Source of the DNA: CAYLHS01 sp964496205
GTDB taxonomy: Bacteria; Actinomycetota; Acidimicrobiia; Spongiisociales; UBA4744
NCBI GenBank assembly: GCA_964496205.1
Contig: CAZBXV010000041.1
Location: 1 to 21,081 of the forward strand
DNA: 21,081 nt
Reading direction: 5' to 3'
This document shows positions 1 to 6,535 of this stretch, piece after piece. Each line of letters opens with the position of its first letter. Within the stretch, counting starts at the first letter, position 1. A program made the translations under genes and the position numbers. The notes below the pieces were generated by a model. The model saw only the letters and a program-made list of their open reading frames with translations, had not been told where the DNA came from and searched no databases.

Positions 1-926
1 GACAGCAGGGCCATGCGCATCACGACGCCGTTGTAGGCCTCCTGCCAGTAGCGGGCGTGCTTGAGCTGGTCGACTTCAGGCAGCAGCTCGTCCATTCTCG
101 GCAGCGAGTGCAGCACGATCGAGCTGCCCTTCGCCTTTTTCATGACCTTCTGCGTCACCTGGTAGTTGGCGGGCGTGAGACCGTACTCGTCCTGCTTCTC
201 CTGGCGGGACTGCGTGTAGTCGGGCTGGACGACCGGCTCCATGTAGATGACGTCGGAGTCAGCGATGGCTTCGTCGATGTGTTGGACGATCCGGTAGTTG
301 GTGCCTTTGGCGTCGAGCTCTGCGAGGTACTCGGGCAGCGGTGACATCTCCTCGGGGGAAAGGATGATCAATTCGGCATCGAACTGTGACAGCGCGTAGC
401 CAAGGGAGTGCATGGTGCGCATCCTGTGGTCGCCGATGGCGAGGAAGCTGAGTCCATCGACCGTGCCCATCTCCCTGTAGACCGTGTAGAGATCCGTCAG
501 TACCTGCGTCGGGTGTTCACCCCAGCCGTCACCGGCGTTGATGACGGGGACGCTCGACCACTTGGCCGCTTCCTGTGGTGCGCCCTGCTGGAAATGGCGC
601 ATCACGATGGCGTCGCCGTAGAACTCGAGCATGTGCACCGTGTCCTTGATGGACTCCTGATAGAAGTCGCCGGCTCTCGTCATCTTGGCGTCGGAGAACC
701 CGGTGACGTGCCCGCCGAGGCGATGCATTGCTGCTTCGTGGGCAAGGCGGGTGCGGGTCGACGGCTGATAGAACGCGGTCACGAGTGTCTTTTCGGCGAG
801 GATGTCGGAGTTCCTTCTCTCACGGGCGATCGGCTCGACTTCGTCGGCGATCTCGAAGAGATGGAAGAACTCGTTCCGCTCGAAATCTTTGAGTGACAAG
901 ATGTCTCGACCGGCGAAACTCCGCAT
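1..926 (-). CDS. Aspartate carbamoyltransferase-like protein (partial, 3' end beyond window)
   Basis: Translating the minus strand from ATG 926-924 gives 308 residues without a stop, so the gene runs off the window with probably only a few residues missing (ATCases are about 305-310 residues). An AAGGAGGG sequence lies just upstream of the ATG. The family match is seen in YQPSTRTR (residues 53-60, carbamoyl-phosphate loop), NAGDGWGEHPTQ (130-141; H138 is the usual His) and LHSLPRMDE (272-280; usually HPLPRVDE). The expected product would be carbamoyl-aspartate in pyrimidine synthesis. However, the '80s loop' reads AGDFYQES where ATCases have SxxxKGES: aligned on ESIKDTV (91-97), Ser80 becomes Ala85 and Lys84 becomes Tyr89. 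The 230s region also carries extra residues. It is therefore a divergent paralogue whose substrate I cannot name. It is transcribed away from a GntR regulator and may share its operator. Family membership is confident; calling it pyrB is not. Confidence 0.88.
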   Translation of the reverse strand, partial: MRSFAGRDILSLKDFERNEFFHLFEIADEVEPIARERRNSDILAEKTLVTAFYQPSTRTRLAHEAAMHRLGGHVTGFSDAKMTRAGDFYQESIKDTVHMLEFYGDAIVMRHFQQGAPQEAAKWSSVPVINAGDGWGEHPTQVLTDLYTVYREMGTVDGLSFLAIGDHRMRTMHSLGYALSQFDAELIILSPEEMSPLPEYLAELDAKGTNYRIVQHIDEAIADSDVIYMEPVVQPDYTQSRQEKQDEYGLTPANYQVTQKVMKKAKGSSIVLHSLPRMDELLPEVDQLKHARYWQEAYNGVVMRMALL

Positions 927-949
927 GAGCTGCCCTCCTTGGGGTTGGC

Positions 950-978
950 TTGATTGATTGGTCATACAATAATACAAT
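950..978 (+). promoter_or_regulatory. Promoter for the GntR-transcarbamylase operon
   Basis: A -35-like TTGATT (950-955) is followed after exactly 17 bases by TACAAT (973-978), five of six matches to TATAAT. Transcription would begin near 985, about 26 bases before the ATG at 1011. The segment is strikingly AT-rich compared with its surroundings. No strong Shine-Dalgarno sequence precedes 1011. Confidence 0.55.
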
Positions 979-988
979 ATGATGACCA
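959..988. promoter_or_regulatory. Candidate GntR operator (inverted repeat)
   Basis: Perfect 7-base arms TGGTCAT (959-965) and ATGACCA (982-988) flank a 16-base AT-rich core that holds both -10 elements and a short direct repeat of ATACAATA. GntR-family dimers bind such dyads, often next to their own gene. A protein bound here would block both promoters. The assignment to the adjacent regulator is inference from position. Confidence 0.5.
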
Positions 989-996
989 TACGCCAA
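969..996 (-). promoter_or_regulatory. Divergent promoter for the ATCase-like gene
   Basis: Read on the minus strand, TTGGCG (996-991) is followed after 16 bases by TATTAT (974-969). This places the start of transcription about 35 bases upstream of the ATG at 926. The -10 overlaps the -10 of the rightward promoter, so the two genes are likely to be co-regulated or mutually exclusive. Confidence 0.4.
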
Positions 997-1010
997 TCTG
1001 AGACCATGCG

Positions 1011-1742
1011 ATGATCACGCGCAACCCATCCCTCACCGACCAGGTGAAATCCCACCTGAAGTCACGCATCATCAACGAGGAATTCGACGGTGGAAGGATC
1101 CCGCCGGAGACCGAACTCGCGACCGACCTCGGCGTCAGTCGGACGACCGTTCGTGACGCGCTCAGCCGACTCGAACACGAAGGCACGATCTACCGCAGGC
1201 AGGGGGCCGGCACGTTCGTCAACCCGACCGGGCTTCAGATCAAGTCCCGACTCGAGGAGATCTGGTCATACGAACAGGTGCTGCGTGACCACGGCTACAC
1301 GCCGTCGGTGCAGGTGCTGGCCAGCTACGAGCGCCCCGCCGACGAAGCAACGTCGGAAGCGCTGGACTTGGCAGAGGGAGCCGAGGTTCTCGTCATCGAA
1401 AAGCGGTTCCTCGAGGACGACGAACCCGTGATGTTCACAATCAATCAGATTCCGAGGGATATTGTTCAGGATGTGATCGACGAGGCGGATGAGGGCACCC
1501 CCGTGTACGAGTTCCTCGAAGACCACTGTGATCGGACGCTTGGGTACTACCTCTCCGAGATCGTTCCTGTGGTCGTCGACGACTCAATCTCCGACACGCT
1601 CGGCATTCCGGAAGGAACACCCGTGCTTTCCTTCGATGAGATCGGATACGACCAGAACAACGAGCCGGTCGTGCGAGCGACGTCGTACTTTCGCGACGAT
1701 CTGCTGCGATTCCGGCTGATCAGACGAAGGACCGGTTCATGA
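1011..1742 (+). CDS. GntR/HutC-family transcriptional regulator with UTRA domain
   Basis: This 243-residue protein has an N-terminal winged helix-turn-helix of the GntR type (residues about 8-70; ELATDLGVSRTTVRDALSRL is the recognition region, ending in GAGTFV). A UTRA ligand-binding domain follows (about 85-238), recognisable from the EKRFLEDDEPVMF segment and the terminal RATSYFRDDLLRFRL. UTRA regulators sense small metabolites and are usually released from DNA by them. ATG 1011 is chosen because the full HTH starts there and it lies about 26 bases after a predicted transcription start. The gene is followed after 37 bases by a YgeW-type transcarbamylase and is divergent from an ATCase-like gene, so the inducer may be an intermediate of the carbamoyl-transfer module. 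That last point is inference; the family assignment is firm. Confidence 0.92.
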   Translation: MITRNPSLTDQVKSHLKSRIINEEFDGGRIPPETELATDLGVSRTTVRDALSRLEHEGTIYRRQGAGTFVNPTGLQIKSRLEEIWSYEQVLRDHGYTPSVQVLASYERPADEATSEALDLAEGAEVLVIEKRFLEDDEPVMFTINQIPRDIVQDVIDEADEGTPVYEFLEDHCDRTLGYYLSEIVPVVVDDSISDTLGIPEGTPVLSFDEIGYDQNNEPVVRATSYFRDDLLRFRLIRRRTGS

Positions 1743-1779
1743 GCCGGTCCGAGACCAGCGAGCTGCAAAGGAGCAGTTG

Positions 1780-2754
1780 ATGCAAACTCATCTCCATGGT
1801 CGTGACATGATCACGACTCAGGAATGGACCAAGGACGAGCTCGATACCGTCCTCGACGTCGCCCTCGACCTGAAGCGCCGGAGAGCGCTCGGCGAACCAC
1901 ACGCGCTCCTACGTGACAAGGTCCTCGCCATGCTGTTCTTCTTCTCCAGCACGCGCACACGAGCAAGCTTCGAGGCGGGCATGGCACAGCTCGGTGGCCA
2001 CGCGATGTTCCTGGACTCGACGAGCACCCAGATCGGACATGGCGACACGTGGAAAGAGATAGGTGAGATCCTCGGCCGATACAACGACGGCATTGCCATC
2101 CGTCAGGTCGACTGGGGCATCGGCAACAAGTACATCCGTGCGGTCGCTGAAGCAAGCCGCACCCCGGTGCTGAACATGCAGTGCGACTGGTATCACCCGC
2201 ACCAGGCCCTCGCCGACTTGCTCACGGTCATCGAGCAGAAAGGCGACCCGTCCAAGCTCACCGTCAACATGAGCTACGCGTACGCGTCCAGCTACCAGAA
2301 GCCGATCAGCGTGCCGCAGAGCCTGATCCTGCTCATGACACGCTACGGAGCGAAGGTTCGGCTCACTCGTCCACCGGAGTTCAAGCTCATGCCCGAGGTC
2401 ATCGCCCAGGCGGAGGAAAACGCGAAGAAGGCACACGGTTCCTTCGAGATCGTCGAGGACTTCGAAGAGGGGATGCGCGGGGCCGATGTCGTCTACGCCA
2501 AGGCATGGGGTTCGATGCTCACAACCTCCGACCTCGAGGAGTCGGCGAAGATCTCGGAGAACTACAAGGACTGGATCGTCGATGCCCGCCGGATGGAGAT
2601 GGCGGACGAGGACGCGATCTACATGCATCCGTTGCCGGCCGATCGCAACATCGAGGTCGCAGACGAGGTGATCGACGGTCGTTGGAGCAGAGTTTTCGAT
2701 CAGGCGGAGAATCGCCTGCACGCTCAGAAAGCGGTAATGGCACTCACCATGTAG
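1780..2754 (+). CDS. YgeW-type (knotted) transcarbamylase, substrate unknown
   Basis: The 324-residue product belongs to the aspartate/ornithine carbamoyltransferase superfamily: SSTRTRASFE (56-65, carbamoyl-phosphate loop), YHPHQALADLL (138-148), and a C-terminus HPLPADR (283-289) followed by VFDQAENRLHAQKAVMAL as in ornithine transcarbamylases. The middle section, with SYAYASSYQKPISVPQ (165-180), LMTRYG and VVYAKAWGSM (237-246), resembles E. coli YgeW. YgeW belongs to the trefoil-knotted N-acetyl/N-succinyl-ornithine and ureido transcarbamylases, and in that group this region replaces the ornithine SMG loop. Usual HCLP is HPLP here, so Cys is replaced by Pro. The start is ATG 1780, six bases after AAAGGAG (1767-1773); the TTG just before it is less likely. 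Amino substrate and direction are unknown. It is probably co-transcribed with the upstream GntR gene. Confidence 0.85.
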   Translation: MQTHLHGRDMITTQEWTKDELDTVLDVALDLKRRRALGEPHALLRDKVLAMLFFFSSTRTRASFEAGMAQLGGHAMFLDSTSTQIGHGDTWKEIGEILGRYNDGIAIRQVDWGIGNKYIRAVAEASRTPVLNMQCDWYHPHQALADLLTVIEQKGDPSKLTVNMSYAYASSYQKPISVPQSLILLMTRYGAKVRLTRPPEFKLMPEVIAQAEENAKKAHGSFEIVEDFEEGMRGADVVYAKAWGSMLTTSDLEESAKISENYKDWIVDARRMEMADEDAIYMHPLPADRNIEVADEVIDGRWSRVFDQAENRLHAQKAVMALTM

Positions 2755-2763
2755 GAAGAGGTT

Positions 2764-2788
2764 TTTGGGGCGCCGACGGCGCCCCAAA
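2764..2788 (+). terminator. Strong GC hairpin between the transcarbamylase and gdhA genes
   Basis: A perfect 11-base-pair stem, TTTGGGGCGCC (2764-2774) with GGCGCCCCAAA (2778-2788), closes a three-base GAC loop. No T-run follows, so it is not a textbook intrinsic terminator. It could be a U-less terminator, partial terminator or mRNA-stabilising hairpin that sets the level of the gdhA part relative to the upstream genes. Confidence 0.5.
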
Positions 2789-2817
2789 CCACAGGCACCA
2801 CGAAAGGATGTGCGAAG

Positions 2818-4164
2818 GTGCAGCAGCAAGCCGTATCGGAGTTCATGGAGTACGTCATCGAGCGGGCCCCGGCTCAGTGGGAGTTCCACCAGGCCGTACG
2901 CGAGGTGGTCGAGTCGGTGTGGCCGGTCTTCGAGCGGAGCCCGGAGTATCTCAAGGAGAAGATACTTCACCGGATGGTGGACGCAGAGCGGATCATCATC
3001 TTCCGGGTTCCGTGGATCGACGATGCCGGAGACGTACAGGTCAATCGCGGCTACAGAGTCGAGATGAACAGTGCGATCGGGCCGTACAAGGGGGGACTGC
3101 GATTCCACCCGACCGTCAATCTGGGCGTCTTGAAATTCCTCGCCTTCGAGCAGGTCTTCAAGAACGCGCTGACGACACTCCCCATGGGTGGCGGCAAGGG
3201 AGGTTCCGACTTCGATCCGAAAGGCAAGAGCGATCGCGAAGTGATGCGCTTCACCCAGTCGTTCATGAGCGAGCTCTTCCGACACATCGGTCCGCACACC
3301 GACGTTCCTGCCGGTGACATCGGCGTCGGTGCTCGCGAGATCGGATACCTGTTCGGCCAGTACAAAAAACTCGCCAACGAGTTCTCCGGCATCTTGACCG
3401 GCAAGGGCGTCACCTGGGGTGGCAGTCTCATTCGACCGGAGTCGACCGGCTACGGCACCGTCTACTTCACAGAGGAGATGCTGCGCGCTCACGACGACAG
3501 CATCCATGGAAAGACAGTGCTGGTTTCCGGATCCGGCAACGTTGCCCAGTACGCCGTCGAGAACGTGAATCGACTCGGTGGTACCGCTGTAACGCTGTCC
3601 GACTCGAACGGCTTCATCTACGACCCCGACGGGATCGACGGAGAGAAGCTCGCCTGGGTCATGGAACTCAAGAACGTGCGACGTGGCCGAATCCGCGAGT
3701 ACGCCGACCAGTTCGGCGTCCAGTACTACGAGGGTCAACGCCCGTGGGGAGTCCCCGGTGCCGAGGTCGCGCTTCCATGCGCAACCCAGAACGAGCTGAA
3801 CGCCGAAGAGGCCAAGCAACTCATCACGCACGGTGTCAAGGTCGTCGCCGAGGGAGCCAACATGCCGACCGAGCCGGAGGCGGCCCGTCTGTTCATCGAC
3901 AACGGCGTGCTCTTCGGACCAGGCAAGGCCGCGAACGCTGGAGGCGTCGCGACATCCGGCCTCGAGATGGCACAAAACGCCGGGTTCACGTCATGGACCC
4001 GGGAAGAGGTCGACGCCAAGTTGCTTGGCATCATGAGCGAGATCCACCGGGAGTGCCGTGAAGCCGCCGAGGAATTCGGCGCCGCGGACAACTACGTCAT
4101 AGGGGCGAACATCGCCGGCTTCCGCAAGGTCGCGAACGCGATGCTCGACCAAGGTGTTGTGTGA
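2818..4164 (+). CDS. gdhA: NADP-type glutamate dehydrogenase
   Basis: This 448-residue enzyme matches the hexameric E. coli type (447 residues). It interconverts 2-oxoglutarate plus ammonium with glutamate in the cytosol. Visible motifs are GPYKGGLRFHP (88-98), PMGGGKGGSDFDPKGKSD (122-139, catalytic Lys near 127), DVPAGDIGVGAREIGYL (162-178) and the Rossmann segment VLVSGSGNVAQYA. The C-terminal GPGKAANAGGVATSGLEM is typical of the family. The start is GTG 2818, nine bases after GAAAGGA; an ATG at 2808 is in another frame. Cofactor preference is inferred from family similarity only. It sits behind the transcarbamylase and a hairpin. A role in recycling or assimilating amino nitrogen released by the neighbouring enzymes is plausible. 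Confidence 0.95.
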   Translation: MQQQAVSEFMEYVIERAPAQWEFHQAVREVVESVWPVFERSPEYLKEKILHRMVDAERIIIFRVPWIDDAGDVQVNRGYRVEMNSAIGPYKGGLRFHPTVNLGVLKFLAFEQVFKNALTTLPMGGGKGGSDFDPKGKSDREVMRFTQSFMSELFRHIGPHTDVPAGDIGVGAREIGYLFGQYKKLANEFSGILTGKGVTWGGSLIRPESTGYGTVYFTEEMLRAHDDSIHGKTVLVSGSGNVAQYAVENVNRLGGTAVTLSDSNGFIYDPDGIDGEKLAWVMELKNVRRGRIREYADQFGVQYYEGQRPWGVPGAEVALPCATQNELNAEEAKQLITHGVKVVAEGANMPTEPEAARLFIDNGVLFGPGKAANAGGVATSGLEMAQNAGFTSWTREEVDAKLLGIMSEIHRECREAAEEFGAADNYVIGANIAGFRKVANAMLDQGVV

Positions 4165-4177
4165 GGAGGTTCAAACC

Positions 4178-4567
4178 ATGAGAAAGACCGTTGGCTATTT
4201 CGAAGGCACGGACTCGACGCTGCTGACAGACCTTGTGTGCGACGGCCACGACACGCTGCCGATCTCTAACGGATTCGACAACCACGGCATGCACGTGCGA
4301 ATCATCAACAACGAGAACCGTGTCGATGTCCTGATCGGCTATGTCCACAAGATCTTTGCCCCACAGGACGAAGCACAGCCGGGCAGCGTGACCTACCAGG
4401 ACATCTTCCACGTGTGCCGCACGTTCCAGGTGCCTCTGATCCTGGAGGTGCACACGCGTCTCCAGGAGAAGGCGAGGTCGCTATTTGAGGAGATCCCCGA
4501 CGTTGTCGAATTCGTAGATCCATCCCAGATGTACGCGCGGGTCTCGGAGATTCTGAAGTCCAAGTAG
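4178..4567 (+). CDS. Unrecognised conserved-looking 129-residue protein
   Basis: I do not recognise this family. The start is ATG 4178, eight bases after a strong GAGGAGG (4163-4169) that overlaps the gdhA stop; an upstream in-frame start at 4154 would have no such site. The protein is small, soluble, slightly acidic and has no membrane segment or signal peptide. It begins MRKTVGYFEGTDSTLLTDLV and has a Cys-His-containing middle (VCDGHD at 19-24, FHVCRTF near 81-87). It ends in a predicted alternating strand/helix segment (PLILEVHTRLQEKARSLFEEI, then VVEFVDPSQMYARVSEIL). This could be a small alpha/beta Rossmann-like fold. Only 13 bases separate it from gdhA, so it is translated from the same message and is probably functionally tied to gdhA or the next aminotransferase gene. 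Confidence 0.82.
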   Translation: MRKTVGYFEGTDSTLLTDLVCDGHDTLPISNGFDNHGMHVRIINNENRVDVLIGYVHKIFAPQDEAQPGSVTYQDIFHVCRTFQVPLILEVHTRLQEKARSLFEEIPDVVEFVDPSQMYARVSEILKSK

Positions 4568-4575
4568 AAGAGTGA

Positions 4576-4606
4576 GGGGGCTGTCGGTTCTGCACCGGGG
4601 GCCCCC
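4576..4606 (+). repeat. Weak hairpin before the aminotransferase gene
   Basis: GGGGGC (4576-4581) can pair with GCCCCC (4601-4606), with an inner CGG/CCG. No T-run follows. It lies in the 76-base gap between the 129-residue gene and the aminotransferase and may only be a chance feature of GC-rich DNA. Confidence 0.25.
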
Positions 4607-4643
4607 GACCTCGACCCCATCGAGCTCACCCGAAAGGAACTGA

Positions 4644-5837
4644 ATGCGTATCGCAGATCGAATCAACCGCCTCGGAACGGAAACGGCGTTTGCCGTCTCG
4701 GCCGAAGCGAACGCCTTCGCTGCCGCGGGCAACAGGGTCTACCCATTCCACCTCGGCGACATCAATCTCCCAACTCCCCAAACGGTTGTTCACGGAGCGG
4801 AGAAGGCGATAGCCGATGGCAAGACCGGCTACTGCCCCAACGCGGGAATCCCGCAGCTCCGGGAAGCGATCGCAGCCGACGTCGCTGCCTCACACCACAC
4901 CGGCTACACGATGGAGAACGTCGTTGTCCAGCCTGGCGGCAAGCCGACCATCGGCAAGTTCATCCTCGCGTTGATGAACCCGGGCGACGAAGTGCTGTAC
5001 CCGAACCCCGGTTACCCGATCTACGAATCGCAGATCGAGTTCAACGGAGGCGTCGCTGTTCCGTACGGCTACACGGAGGGTGAGAGGAATTTCCTGTTCG
5101 ATTTCGACTCGATCGAGCGGGGCATCACCGACAAGACCCGGCTGCTGATCCTCAACGATCTCCAGAACCCTATGGGAGCCGAATGCTCTATCGAAGAGCA
5201 CGAACGTCTTGCTGAGCTCGTCCGCAAACACAACCTGTACGTGCTCGCCGACGAGGCCTACTTCGATATGCGCTATTCGGGCAAGAGCACCTCATTTGTC
5301 GAGCAGCCGGGAATGGCTGAACGCACCGTTGTTCTCTACACCTTCTCCAAGAAGTTCGCGATGACGGGCTGGCGGCTCGGCGCAAGCATCGGTCCGAAGG
5401 AGATCGTCGACGTGATTGCCAAGATCAACGTCAACGACGAGTCCTGCTCGAACCACTTCATCCAGTACGGCGCGCTCGCCGGCCTGCAAGGGGACCAAAC
5501 CGAGGTGAAGGCGATCCTCGCCGAACTCGAAGCCCGCCGCAACGCCGCCGTCGAAGGGCTCAACGCAATCGAAGGCGTGTTCTCGTTCCGTCCCAACGCG
5601 ACGTTCTATCTGTTCCCGAACGTCACAGGACTGATGGCCGCCAAAGGAATGGACGACTACGAGGAGTTCCGGCGGGCGGCGCTCCACGCCACCGGCGTAT
5701 CCTTCACGACTCGCCTCCACTTCGGCCGAGCCATCGCAGGGGAGAAGGAGCGATACATTCGACTCGCCTACTCGGGCATCGGAGTGGACGACATCCAGGA
5801 GGCGCTCGCGAAGCTGAAGGACTGGGCAGAGGGTTAG
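4644..5837 (+). CDS. Class I/II PLP-dependent aminotransferase
   Basis: This 397-residue fold-type I enzyme transfers amino groups between amino and keto acids. Motifs are YPNPGYPIYES (119-129), DLQNPMGA (172-179; Asn175 is the usual cofactor-contact Asn, but Met177 replaces Thr of NPTG), LADEAYFDMRY (201-211, Asp203 for the pyridine nitrogen) and TFSKKFAMTGWRLGA (233-247, Lys236 as the Schiff-base Lys). The segment near the N-terminus, PGGKPTIGKFILAL (97-110), replaces the usual GGSQAL-type sequence. The start is ATG 4644 five bases after AAAGGA. The closest functional label would be aspartate aminotransferase-like, but the substrate is not readable from motifs. It ends the gdhA-containing run and is followed by a terminator. 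Coupling to glutamate dehydrogenase through 2-oxoglutarate/glutamate is likely. Confidence 0.9.
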   Translation: MRIADRINRLGTETAFAVSAEANAFAAAGNRVYPFHLGDINLPTPQTVVHGAEKAIADGKTGYCPNAGIPQLREAIAADVAASHHTGYTMENVVVQPGGKPTIGKFILALMNPGDEVLYPNPGYPIYESQIEFNGGVAVPYGYTEGERNFLFDFDSIERGITDKTRLLILNDLQNPMGAECSIEEHERLAELVRKHNLYVLADEAYFDMRYSGKSTSFVEQPGMAERTVVLYTFSKKFAMTGWRLGASIGPKEIVDVIAKINVNDESCSNHFIQYGALAGLQGDQTEVKAILAELEARRNAAVEGLNAIEGVFSFRPNATFYLFPNVTGLMAAKGMDDYEEFRRAALHATGVSFTTRLHFGRAIAGEKERYIRLAYSGIGVDDIQEALAKLKDWAEG

Positions 5838-5841
5838 GAGC

Positions 5842-5881
5842 CCGCTGAGTCTACGAACCCAGGGCTGTCAGCGGTGTTTTT
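5842..5881 (+). terminator. Intrinsic terminator after the aminotransferase gene
   Basis: CCGCTGA (5842-5848) pairs with TCAGCGG (5868-5874), followed at once by TGTTTTTCT. The stop codon is only five bases before the stem, so this most likely ends the nitrogen-metabolism operon. Confidence 0.6.
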
Positions 5882-5902
5882 CTCGTTCAGGAGCCCTGGG
5901 TT
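5856..5902. repeat. 11-base inverted repeat overlapping the terminator
   Basis: AACCCAGGGCT (5856-5866) and AGCCCTGGGTT (5892-5902) are perfect reverse complements 25 bases apart. The left arm lies in the loop of the terminator hairpin and the spacer contains that terminator's right arm and T-run. In one RNA the two structures would compete or form a more complex fold. Confidence 0.5.
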
Positions 5903-5992
5903 GGGGGATTCGGTTCTGATAGGGACCTTGGGCCGCTCTGCTGCTCGGTGGGGTGCGCCATGACGCGTCCCACCGTCGTGTTCTGCCCCTGG

Positions 5993-5998
5993 TACGCT
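5993..5998 (+). promoter_or_regulatory. -10 element for a leaderless message (membrane protein-truA)
   Basis: GGTACGCT places TACGCT (5993-5998) six bases before ATG 6005. No Shine-Dalgarno sequence is present. The same spacing recurs before three other genes in the window, which supports both the promoter and the start codon. I see no convincing -35. Confidence 0.45.
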
Positions 5999-6004
5999 CG
6001 CCCG

Positions 6005-6535
6005 ATGCTTCGACAGATGGTGCGTGCCACACGGCTCGAACGACGGTTCTACACAGAGCTGATCTTCGACGACTACGCGACAGGAAACGCGGTACTCGTT
6101 GTCGCAGGCGTATACGCGGCCATCGCAGTGAGCCTGATGGTCGCCCACTACGCGGTGGATCTCGTGGGCCTCCTCACAATCGTTCTGGGTGGCGTCATTG
6201 GATGGCTCATTCTCGGAGGGGCACTGTGGCTGACCGGCGTCAAGCTGTTCGACGCGAGTGCCCGTACACAGACCGCAATGCGGCTGGTCGGGTTCACCCA
6301 AACACCCCTGTTGTTGCTGGCGGTGGGCTACCTGCTTCCGAGACCGACCGGGCCGGTACTCGCCGCCGTTGGTATCGGCTGGTCGTTCGCAGCCCTGGTC
6401 GTCGCGACTCGCGTGCTGTTCGACTTCGACGTCAAGCAGGCCGTGAGCGCCGCGTTGCTGGCAACGGCGGTTTGGCTGGTGGTCGGTCTCATCGGGCTCG
6501 GTCCAACCACGGTGATTCTGCACTCGTTCGTATGA
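6005..6535 (+). CDS. Small Yip1-like multi-pass membrane protein, function unknown
   Basis: The 176-residue product has about five hydrophobic membrane segments (roughly residues 28-45, 52-74, 96-110, 116-134 and 145-165) after a charged amphipathic N-terminus. The pattern, with an RLVGFTQTPLLLLAVGYLL segment in the middle, resembles Yip1-domain proteins common in bacteria, but I would not assign a function. ATG 6005 is preferred over GTG 5948 or ATG 5960 because it directly follows a TACGCT -10 element and gives a compact N-terminus. Its stop overlaps the truA start in ATGA (6532-6535), so translation of truA is probably coupled to it. Confidence 0.75.
   Translation: MLRQMVRATRLERRFYTELIFDDYATGNAVLVVAGVYAAIAVSLMVAHYAVDLVGLLTIVLGGVIGWLILGGALWLTGVKLFDASARTQTAMRLVGFTQTPLLLLAVGYLLPRPTGPVLAAVGIGWSFAALVVATRVLFDFDVKQAVSAALLATAVWLVVGLIGLGPTTVILHSFV

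Noticed and set aside
57..896. Two rightward open frames in the first kilobase
   Set aside because: They are antisense to the ATCase-like gene, which shows family motifs along its whole length on the minus strand.
2181..3317. A 378-codon rightward frame
   Set aside because: It overlaps the transcarbamylase and gdhA genes in another frame, is Arg-rich and spans the hairpin between them; no motif is visible.
1909..3975. A 688-codon open frame on the minus strand
   Set aside because: It is antisense to the transcarbamylase and gdhA genes, crosses their boundary, shows no protein-family motif and has the composition typical of a shadow frame in GC-rich DNA.
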